Of a DNA stretch of 64,000 nucleotides, positions 56,761 through 64,000 are shown in pieces. Origin of the DNA: Mastigamoeba balamuthi. Taxonomy: Eukaryota > Evosea > Mastigamoebida > Mastigamoebidae. Where the stretch lies: the NCBI GenBank assembly GCA_902651635.1, contig CACRSC010000011.1:639393-703392 (forward strand), written 5' to 3'. The stretch's first letter is position 1. Each line of letters opens with the position of its first letter. A program made the position numbers and the translations under genes. The notes below the pieces were generated by a model. It had not been told where the DNA came from. It did no database searches and was given only the letters and a program-made list of their open reading frames with translations.

Positions 56761-58095
56761 TTTATCTGGGGTCTTTATCAAAAAATGGAAACTAGCAAAA
56801 AGGAGCTTTTTATTTGGTTTCTGACTCATTTTAAGGGTTATTAGGGCCAGGAGTGAAGTGGCAATTGTGGAAGATGCAGTTAGCGAAACCAGAGGGGAGA
56901 GATGGCATTACTGCTGGAGCCTCGCTCTTGATGGCCATGGGCATCTCCTCCTTGACTGGTACAGTGACGTGGCTCTTCTGCTTAACAGGCATCTCCTTCT
57001 TGACCAGCACAGGCACTGAGACGATGGTCTCCTGCTTGGCGCTTCCAGCAATCAGCATCATCCAGTGCAGGCCAGTGGCCAATGATTGGCAGATGTAGCC
57101 CTCGGTGATCAACACACTTTTCCAGAGCTCAGTCGCACTGTGGTCCACCATCCAGGTTGCTCCCGTGGCATGAAGCCTGTGCTCCGTGTACTCCTTCTGG
57201 TTCAGGAGGCCGAGCAGTTTCACCACATGGTGCATGACATTGCTGATGATGGACAGCAACAGCTCCTCTATGCAGTGCTCATGGCACCAAACAGTGCCAC
57301 TCCCGCCAGTAACACAGTGAAGCTCCTCAACGAGCTGCTGCATGTCAATCTCATACACCTTGTATAGCAAGAAGAACATCTGCTTCCAATGCTCTGCCTC
57401 GCAGACCTTCTTGCAGCGAAGAGTCAACTGGTAGGCCTGGCAGCAGTTGTCTCTCTGAATGTCCGACCAGCCCATGCTGTGGATCTTGCTCATGCACTCA
57501 AGTGAGAAGATACTAAGGACAAGCATGACCTTATTGTGAAGAACGCCTTCAGGTGCCTGAGATAGGCCAAGATCTTGTCACATGTGAATGAGAGGGCCTT
57601 CTTCTTCTTCTGCTTCACACCCTTCCTCTTGATCAGCTCGTCAACTGCAGAGAGCATTACCTCCTCTACTTCGAACCAGGCCTAGTTGTTTGTTAGTCTT
57701 TTTTATCTAATTTGGATTAACCTTGATTAATTTTCAGAAATGTGAGAAGGTGTGAGCGCCATGTCCACATGGTTGTGGCAGCATAGGACTCAACGTCCGT
57801 GTGCAGGAACAGCTTTATCTGATCAATGGTGATCAGCTGGCCATCCAGAAAGGCGAGAAACGCCTGGCCCACATACAGTACTCTCGTGCAGCTGCAGTCC
57901 CTTGATCATCCTCTTCGTGCATGTTGGCAGTCGCCTCTCCGTCTTGCATGCTCATGAAGGACAGCCCCTCGTCTGATGCAGAAGCCATACAGGCTTACTC
58001 GTGCCGTGCGTGGTGGCAGTCTGCTCCCTCCATTTTCTTTTTGGTCTGTTTCAAAGAATCCCTGAAAAATCACAAAACAGTTGACCCCAGATAAA
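56761..58095 (-). mobile_element. 1.34 kb element with 13-bp terminal inverted repeats and a recombinase-like ORF
   Basis: The left end reads TTTATCTGGGGTC (56761-56773) and the right end GACCCCAGATAAA (58083-58095), an exact inverted pair. The only substantial coding sequence lies between them on the minus strand, from an ATG at 57988 to the stop at 56831. Its frame is not continuous: two or three interruptions that could be short introns or decay. Recognisable parts are QAFLAFLDGQLITIDQIKLF, then LIKRKGVKQKKKALSFTCDK, and a later EHRLHATGATWMVDHSATEL followed by TEGYICQSL, which resembles the HxxR..GATW segment and the following region of tyrosine recombinases such as Crypton transposons. 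The tail FANCIFHNCHF resembles Cys/His/Phe tails of some such proteins. Cryptons normally lack terminal inverted repeats, so the class is uncertain. Base composition is lower in GC than the host genes. No clear target-site duplication was found. Confidence 0.6.
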
Positions 58096-58251
58096 ATGTT
58101 AAACGTGGGGTGGTGCCATCAAGGGCACGCTTTCTGTGAGAGTAACGTGGATGCTTTGCTCAGCCTCCCCTCCATCTCTGCCTCCAGTCCAGCGGGCTCT
58201 GCATCCACGTCACTCTCACAAAAAAGTGCCCTTGATTCTACCACCACACGT
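58096..58251. repeat. foldback (imperfect inverted repeat)
   Basis: Arms of about 50-55 bases (about 58096-58151 and 58200-58251) are imperfect reverse complements, with exact blocks ATCAAGGGCAC, GTGAGAGT and ACGTGGATGC. The loop is about 48 bases. It abuts the right end of the element at 56761-58095, and may be a separate small non-autonomous element or part of its insertion site. Confidence 0.65.
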
Positions 58252-58548
58252 TACATACTATTTTCTAACCGTTTGGGTATCTCCGATTTGCCTGTCATAC
58301 ACTCCTATCTGCGAGCTTCAGCTCGCAGGCGTTCATGTCTGTGGACACAGTGTGCAAGTGTGCGTGTGATCCTGCTTTCTATTGAAATGTATACACCAGG
58401 AACGAGATTGACGAAGTGTTCCGGTTGGCAATCCCGGTACAAAGCTGGACTTCATTCAATTGTGATCAATCCATTATCTCTCACGCGTGAAGTCCCTCAT
58501 AAACTGAATGGTTGATACAGTGGGTCAGGATAAGCTATTGTCACTCAT
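58252..58548. other. intergenic sequence
   Basis: About 300 bases of moderate GC between the foldback and the first propeller gene. A small inverted pair GCGAGCTTCAGCTCGC lies near 58312-58327. Nothing else seen. Confidence 0.4.
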
Positions 58549-59823
58549 TTATTGTCGGAAACGGAAAGGAGGGGGAGCCGGAGGTTCGATGAAATTGCTT
58601 CTTATGAACCTCTCAACCATCCTGTCGACATCACAGTGGTGCCACGTTGCAGTGTGGGTCGTACTATCGCGAATGCTGAATGTGGCCACGTAGTAGTCGC
58701 CAACCCGGGCAAACCCGCTGAGATACTGGAACCTATCCGCGAAGTCGAAGTGAAACGCCTCGCTGGCCCCAGTCAGTGCGTAGGGGACAGTGCTCTGGAA
58801 CGTGTAGAAGAAGAAACTGACATTGATACCCTGTCTGTAGTGACCCACGCCGAGGTAGTCTGAGTGGTCCGGGCGGTACACTGGAACGTTGCTTGGACGC
58901 AGCTGCTCGCTGCCCCCTTGGACAAGCTTTGCCAGCTCATCCCAGTGTGTCGTGGCCACCTTGGGGCACCTGACGATGTCTCCCTGGGTCGGACACGCCA
59001 GCACAATGTGCGGCTGCAGAGAGTACGTGACCAAGACGGTCGAGTGCGGCCCCTCGGCAAACGGCACCCAGTTCTTCTCTTTTAGTGCTCGCTCGTTGTA
59101 AGACAGCCACGTAACAGACGGTATCTGGACCGCAGACCCCCCGGCAGCCGCGGTGCTCGTGACCTCGGCCAGCGGCACCCTGATGAGCGCCATGCGCCTC
59201 CTGCAGTCCCTCGGCCTGACGTTGTTGGCGATCACCACCAGGGTGCCGTCCGAGATCACGAACCCCCTGAGGTCCTCGTACCCCGGGCGGTACCCCTTGC
59301 ACCTGCTCCTGCTCCTGTTGTCGGCCTCGTCCGCCACCAGCAGCATGTCCGTCACGTTGAGCAGCACCGCGGGGCTGGGCGTGCACTCGCTGAGCAGCCC
59401 CGCGAACCCCGTGGCTGGCGGAGTCCACACGTGGGCCGACACGGAGCTCCAGGCCTTGCCCTGCCTGTAGTCGAAATCGCGGTAGAGCACGACGATGGGG
59501 CTCGGGGGGCACCGGGCAGCCAGCGGCGCCACGTTGCCGACGATGCTGGGGTTGAACGTCGCGTTGGACGCGTGGCCCGCCACGGCGTTGCTCTCGACGC
59601 GCGGAGGCTGCCACTGCCACACGCCGGGGTTGCTCTTGGGGCACGCTGCCGAGTGGTTCACGCACAGCGCCTCGTGCTGCTGCGACTGATTCTGTGGCGG
59701 TGCCGAGCGGTCCGCGACAGACGGCGGGGACGGCATGTTCCTGGCGCACAGGACGCAGCAGGCCGTCACAAGGGTCACCACGGTCAGCAGGTACACAGTG
59801 CCGACGCCCTTTTGCCAGCGCAT
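58549..59823 (-). CDS. type II membrane beta-propeller glycan enzyme-like protein, paralogue A
   Basis: Intronless, 424 residues, ATG at 59823. A short N-terminus is followed by one transmembrane helix (VYLLTVVTLVTACCVLCA), then a Ser/Pro/Gln-rich stem and a lumenal domain, a type II topology typical of Golgi enzymes. The domain has ATFNPSIVGNVAPLAARCP, PIVVLYRDFDY, YEDLRGFVISDGTLVVIANN, VTWLSYNERALKEKNWVPF, SLQPHIVLACPTQG and GHYRQGINVSFFFYTFQST. The EDPR and EKNW-type motifs and repeated beta blades resemble GH130/GH43-like five-bladed propellers and related mannosyl transferases or phosphorylases (family call is inference). In this copy the EDPR motif is EDLR. Paralogues B and C/D follow in tandem on the same strand. 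Confidence 0.6.
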   Translation of the reverse strand: MRWQKGVGTVYLLTVVTLVTACCVLCARNMPSPPSVADRSAPPQNQSQQHEALCVNHSAACPKSNPGVWQWQPPRVESNAVAGHASNATFNPSIVGNVAPLAARCPPSPIVVLYRDFDYRQGKAWSSVSAHVWTPPATGFAGLLSECTPSPAVLLNVTDMLLVADEADNRSRSRCKGYRPGYEDLRGFVISDGTLVVIANNVRPRDCRRRMALIRVPLAEVTSTAAAGGSAVQIPSVTWLSYNERALKEKNWVPFAEGPHSTVLVTYSLQPHIVLACPTQGDIVRCPKVATTHWDELAKLVQGGSEQLRPSNVPVYRPDHSDYLGVGHYRQGINVSFFFYTFQSTVPYALTGASEAFHFDFADRFQYLSGFARVGDYYVATFSIRDSTTHTATWHHCDVDRMVERFIRSNFIEPPAPPPFRFRQ

Positions 59824-60056
59824 GTTGAACAGTATCTGAAATTGTGAACAGTCCAGTCCGTGTTCAAGATTCTCTGGTAGTGTGGGTAGCAAATGTACAC
59901 CCCCGCCTTTTTTAGATATCGCCTCCATTATTCCGTTTTTCTCAGAAAAAGGTGCACGCGGGGCCAAGCCCTGGCCCACACCCATTGGATGGGCAGAAGT
60001 GGCCCGATATCAGCGGAGCACTTCGCGCTTGCCTGTGAGGAGAGGGAAGAACCAGT

Positions 60057-61340
60057 TTATTGATCGTTCTTTATGGCGCTCAGGTGGAACAGATCGCCAA
60101 AAGCGATTTTTGTGGGCTTGACGATTCCGACAGGGCCGGGCTTGAACCTCTGAACCAGTCTGTCCACATTGCAGTGGTGCCACGTTGCAGTGTGGGTCGT
60201 GTTGTCGTGTATGCTGAACGTGGCCATGTAGTAGTCGCCTATTCGTGAAAACCCGCTGAGATACTGGAACCTGTCTTTGAAGTCGAAGTGGAATGGCTGG
60301 CTCGCACTCTTGAGCGAGTACGGCGCACTGCTATGGAACGTGTAGAAGAAAAACTGTACATCCTGCCCCTGTCGAAAGTGGCCCACAGCGATGTAGTCTG
60401 CATGGTCTGCCCGGTACACCGGGACGTTGCTAGGCCGCATCGGCCTGCCGTTGCTTCTGACGAGCTTTTCCAGCTGCGGCCAGCTGGTCGATGCCAGCTT
60501 GCGGCACCGAGAGTTGCCTTTATGGAGCGGGCACTCGAGCACCAAGTGAGGCTCCAGCGTGTACGACACGATGAGACTCGAGCGGGGGCCCTCTGCAAAT
60601 GGGACCCAGTTCTTCTCTCTCAGTGCGCGCTCGTTGTACGACAGCCACGTGACGGATGGGATTGCAATCGACCTGTTACCAGAGCAGTTGGCAGCAGTGG
60701 CGCTCGAGATCTCCGACAGCGGGGCTCGGAGGACCGCCATGCGTCTCTTGCAGTCGCTCGGCCTGATGTTGTTGACAAAGACCAGCAGGGTCCCGTCCGA
60801 CAGCACGAGCCCTCTGGGGTCCTCGTACCCCATGTTCCGCGTGTTGCACCTGACCGCGTTGCTGGCATTGGCGTGCTGCTGCTGCAGCTCGTCGGCGGCC
60901 TCGAGGAACACGACCGGGCTGGGCGAGCACTCGCTCAGTCTTCCCGCGAATCCGGTGGCGGGGGGCGTCCACACGTGCACCGACACGGAGCTCAGGGTGC
61001 CTGCGGGCGAGTGGACGAGGTCTCTGTACAGCACGACGATGGGCCTCGGCGGGCACCTGGCCAGCGGCGTGATGTAGCCTGCGACGGCGGGGTTGAACGT
61101 CACGTTGCAGCGGTGGCCCTCGAGGGCGTGGCTCTCGATCACCGGTCGTACGGGCTCGTCTGTTGTGCCATTGCCCGGGCACGAGCTCGGGGCCTCGGTG
61201 CACCGAGGTGCTGGTGGCGGGGCTGCGAGTGTGCGGGTCTCCTGCGTGGGGTGCAGGTAGCTGGCAGTCACGTAGCATCCCACAACGGCCGTGGCGGTCA
61301 GCACGAACAGCGCGCCAACCCCTCGCTGCCGGAACCGCAT
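60057..61340 (-). CDS. type II membrane beta-propeller glycan enzyme-like protein, paralogue B
   Basis: Intronless, 427 residues, ATG at 61340. The membrane helix is VGALFVLTATAVVGCYVTA. Conserved segments in order: NVTFNPAVAGYITPLARCP, VVLYRDLVHS, MGYEDPRGLVLSDGTLLVFV, NNIRPSDCKRRMAVLRAPL, VTWLSYNERALREKNWVPFA, SYTLEPHLVLECP, RPSNVPVYRADHADYIAVGH and FQYLSGFSRIGDYYMATFSI. Several NxS/T sites (NGTT, NAS, NCS, NRS, NTT) fit a lumenal, glycosylated domain. EDPR is intact here. It is separated from paralogues A and C by about 150-230 bases, so each gene has its own short promoter. Substrate is unknown. Confidence 0.6.
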   Translation of the reverse strand: MRFRQRGVGALFVLTATAVVGCYVTASYLHPTQETRTLAAPPPAPRCTEAPSSCPGNGTTDEPVRPVIESHALEGHRCNVTFNPAVAGYITPLARCPPRPIVVLYRDLVHSPAGTLSSVSVHVWTPPATGFAGRLSECSPSPVVFLEAADELQQQHANASNAVRCNTRNMGYEDPRGLVLSDGTLLVFVNNIRPSDCKRRMAVLRAPLSEISSATAANCSGNRSIAIPSVTWLSYNERALREKNWVPFAEGPRSSLIVSYTLEPHLVLECPLHKGNSRCRKLASTSWPQLEKLVRSNGRPMRPSNVPVYRADHADYIAVGHFRQGQDVQFFFYTFHSSAPYSLKSASQPFHFDFKDRFQYLSGFSRIGDYYMATFSIHDNTTHTATWHHCNVDRLVQRFKPGPVGIVKPTKIAFGDLFHLSAIKNDQ

Positions 61341-61487
61341 GGCCGCTCGGTGTTGGTTTTTTCAACAACCAAAAAACGGAAAACGCAAGAGATACCAGTG
61401 CGCGGCCTTAATTTGATCTTCTGTTAATCTCGACAGAACGAGCATTCGTCAAGGTGCGTCCTGTGCTGCGCACTGGTGGTGGGCAGC

Positions 61488-62766
61488 TCAGTGACGGACA
61501 GGCTTGTGCTTGCTGAACTTGGCCCTACGGGGCTGGGCGGGAGCGGCCGCGGCGCTCTGCTCGGCCCTCTTGAACCTCCGGACCATCCCGTCGACCTCGC
61601 AGCGGGGCCACGTGGCTGTCTGCGTCGTGGCGTCGTGGATGCTGAACGTGGCCACGTAGTAGTCGCCGACCAGCGCGAGCCCGCTGATGTACTGCCACTT
61701 GTCGGCGTAGTCGAAGCTGAACGCCTCGCTGGCCCCGGTGAGCGCGTAGGGCGCCGTGCCCTGGAACGTGTAGAAGAAGAAGCTGACGTCGTAGCCCTGC
61801 CGCCAGTGCCCCACGGCGATGTAGTCGCCGTGGTCCCTGCGCCACACGGGGACGTTGCTCGGGCGCAGGTGCTTGCCGTGGCTGCCGACGAGCGACCCCA
61901 GTTGCGGCCAGCTCGTCGAGGCGACCTGCTCGCACTTGACGCTGTCGCCCTGCGTGGGGCACGAGATCACCACGTGCGGCTCGAGCGAGAACGTGACGAC
62001 CACTGTCGATTGCGGGCCCTCTGCGAAGGGCACCCAGTTCTTCTCGACCTCCTGGCGCTCGGTGAACGTCAGCCACGTGACAGAGGGCACCTCGATCGCC
62101 CTGGGCGCGGTGCCCTCGGCCCCTGCAGCGCCCGTGGCCTCGGCCAGAGGCACCCTGACGATGTTGAGGCGCCGCCTGCAGTCGCTGGGCCGCATGTTGT
62201 TGACAAAGACCAATAGCGTGCCGTCCGAGGTCACCAGGCCCCGGGGGTCCTCGTACCCCGTGTACATCGGCGAGCACTTGCCCGTCCCCTGCAGGGCATC
62301 GGTGACGTTGAGGCGCACGACGGGGCTGGGCGTGAACTCGGCCATCCGCCCCGCGAACCCGGCGGCCGGCGGCCTCCAGACGTGCAGCGACACGTAGCTC
62401 TTGGTGAGCCCGTGCGAGAGGTCCACGTCGCGGTAGAGCACGACGACGGGCGGCCGCTCGGGGCACCTGGCGAGCGGCGCCACGTTGCCGACGACGCTGG
62501 GGTTGAAGACGGCCGAGTACGGGTGCCCCGCCAGCTTGTGGCTCTCGACGACGGGCGGCGCGTTCCGCGTGCCGGCAGCCGCCGCGGGGGCCGGGCACGG
62601 GGGCAGGTCCGTGGGGCACAGCGCTGGCGGCCCCCTCGGACGAGTTGCCTGCGGCGTGCGGGGTGGCCTGGGGGGCGAGGGCGACAGAGGCGGCCACGGC
62701 GCAGCAGACAAACGCCAGTGCCGCCGCGGCGTAGAGCGCGACGACCTTCCAGCGCCAGAGGTGCAT
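61488..62766 (-). CDS. type II membrane beta-propeller glycan enzyme-like protein, paralogue C (frame shifted in this assembly)
   Basis: ATG at 62766; the protein would be about 425 residues. The N-terminus MHLWRWKVVALYAAAALAFV is in one frame and the rest, from PALCPTDLPPCPAP on, in another, because a C run near 62630 has five Cs where copy D has four. With D's run the frame is continuous, so this is probably a sequencing error or a null allele. The body shows VVVLYRDVDLSHG, YEDPRGLVTSDGTLLVFVNN, VTWLTFTERQEVEKNWVPFA and GHWRQGYDVSFFFYTFQGT. The C-terminus is basic (QPRRAKFSKHKPVRH). Confidence 0.6.
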
Positions 62767-62904
62767 GGCCGCGCGGCTCCGGGCTCCCTGCGTTGAGGAG
62801 AGCGATGGGCCGTGTGTCAGAGGACGGGCACTGCACAGTGTCGTGGGGGTGTGTACCTCGAGAGGCATCGTGACTTGCTGGGTGTTAACGGCTGGCCCCA
62901 CACG

Positions 62905-62939
62905 GAGAATCTCAGAAAAGGGTCCCCACCCTGAGATTC
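62905..62939. promoter_or_regulatory. inverted GAATCTCAG / CTGAGATTC pair upstream of paralogue C
   Basis: GAGAATCTCAG at 62905-62915 and CTGAGATTC at 62931-62939 form a 9-base exact inverted pair 15 bases apart, about 140-170 bases upstream of the paralogue C start. The same 11-mer occurs upstream of CCDC40 at 15410-15420. Confidence 0.4.
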
Positions 62940-62950
62940 ACTCCCCCCCC

Positions 62951-62965
62951 NNNNNNNNNNNNNNN
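62951..62965. other. assembly gap (15 N)
   Basis: Fifteen undetermined bases join two segments. Sequence right of the gap (62966-64000) repeats 61871-62906 nearly exactly. Confidence 0.99.
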
Positions 62966-63860
62966 GCTTGCCGTGGCTGCCGACGAGCGACCCCAGCTGC
63001 GGCCAGCTCGTCGAGGCGACCTGCTCGCACTTGACGCTGTCGCCCTGCGTGGGGCACGAGATCACCACGTGCGGCTCGAGCGAGAACGTGACGACCACTG
63101 TCGATTGCGGGCCCTCTGCGAAGGGCACCCAGTTCTTCTCGACCTCCTGGCGCTCGGTGAACGTCAGCCACGTGACAGAGGGCACCTCGATCGCCCTGGG
63201 CGCGGTGCCCTCGGCCCCTGCAGCGCCCGTGGCCTCGGCCAGAGGCACCCTGACGATGTTGAGGCGCCGCCTGCAGTCGCTGGGCCGCATGTTGTTGACA
63301 AAGACCAATAGCGTGCCGTCCGAGGTCACCAGGCCCCGGGGGTCCTCGTACCCCGTGTACATCGGCGAGCACTTGCCCGTCCCCTGCAGGGCATCGGTGA
63401 CGTTGAGGCGCACGACGGGGCTGGGCGTGAACTCGGCCATCCGCCCCGCGAACCCGGCGGCCGGCGGCCTCCAGACGTGCAGCGACACGTAGCTCTTGGT
63501 GAGCCCGTGCGAGAGGTCCACGTCGCGGTAGAGCACGACGACGGGCGGCCGCTCGGGGCACCTGGCGAGCGGCGCCACGTTGCCGACGACGCTGGGGTTG
63601 AAGACGGCCGAGTACGGGTGCCCCGCCAGCTTGTGGCTCTCGACGACGGGCGGCGCGTTCCGCGTGCCGGCAGCCGCCGCGGGGGCCGGGCACGGGGGCA
63701 GGTCCGTGGGGCACAGCGCTGGCGGCCCCTCGGACGAGTTGCCTGCGGCGTGCGGGGTGGCCTGGGGGGCGAGGGCGACAGAGGCGGCCACGGCGCAGCA
63801 GACAAACGCCAGTGCCGCCGCGGCGTAGAGCGCGACGACCTTCCAGCGCCAGAGGTGCAT
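62966..63860 (-). CDS. type II membrane beta-propeller protein, copy D (partial, duplicates C)
   Basis: ATG at 63860; the frame is intact from MHLWRWKVVALYAAAALAFV through the stem and the EDPR and EKNW motifs and is cut by the gap after LVGSHGK. It differs from C at two places: one C fewer in the C run and one synonymous change near the gap. The upstream flank up to 64000 also matches C's upstream flank. It is best regarded as the same locus or the other allele. Confidence 0.6.
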
Positions 63861-64000
63861 GGCCGCGCGGCTCCGGGCTCCCTGCGTTGAGGAGAGCGAT
63901 GGGCCGTGTGTCAGAGGACGGGCACTGCACAGTGTCGTGGGGGTGTGTACCTCGAGAGGCATCGTGACTTGCTGGGTGTTAACGGCTGGCCCCACACGGA

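Larger units (their letters stand above)
61871..64000. repeat. near-identical direct duplication across the gap
   Basis: 61871-62906 and 62966-64000 align without interruption apart from a 1-base indel and one substitution, and the second copy begins exactly at the N run. This pattern is typical of overlapping contig ends left unmerged at a scaffold join. Confidence 0.9.

Overview
The window is eukaryotic nuclear DNA from a GC-rich, gene-dense protist. Genes sit tens to a few hundred bases apart on both strands, and most carry short spliceosomal introns (about 40-400 nt), so coding exons were assembled by hand with reading phase as the check. A ciliary ruler protein (CCDC40) implies a motile flagellum. 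A Rap1-type GTPase with Thr in the G3 motif and a CCAR/DBC1-type protein suggest Amorphea. Two pyruvate formate-lyase genes imply fermentative metabolism. Together these fit a free-living flagellated anaerobic amoebozoan such as Mastigamoeba; that assignment is inference, not a database match.

Left part (1-31.8 kb): a PH+RUN adaptor (0.2-3.2 kb), a small predicted N-myristoylated protein, a membrane-anchored adenylate kinase diverging from a Pmp3-like peptide, Rap1, proteasome subunit RPN1, a PrdX/YbaK-type editing-domain protein, an orphan secreted protein, CCDC40, an arrestin-domain protein with a PPxY motif, two small hypothetical ORFs, a coiled-coil protein, a STE20/GCK kinase with a long coiled-coil tail, an AT-hook protein with a region resembling the DNMT1 replication-foci domain, an orphan five-exon gene and a CorA-type Mg2+ channel. 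Four introns in this part fit only as GC-AG introns.

Middle (31.8-49 kb): a 3.3 kb gene-free stretch whose centre is strikingly AT-rich, then a CCAR1/2-like protein with an RS-rich, repeat-bearing N-terminus, a VPS13 lipid-transfer protein of 2593 residues, and a ubiquitin-specific protease preceded by a near-perfect 37-bp palindrome.

Right part (49.4-64 kb): a 7.1 kb giant inverted repeat (two 3.3 kb arms around a 0.43 kb loop). Each arm holds a complete, divergently transcribed pyruvate formate-lyase gene with its promoter region, a probable 5' UTR intron and a 399-nt coding intron. Next come a 1.3 kb element with 13-bp terminal inverted repeats enclosing a recombinase-like ORF, an adjacent foldback sequence, and a tandem array of paralogous type II membrane proteins that look like GH130/GH43-type beta-propeller glycan enzymes. 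The last 1.03 kb repeats the preceding paralogue almost exactly across a 15-N gap and is probably an assembly redundancy.

No tRNA, rRNA or CRISPR array was seen.
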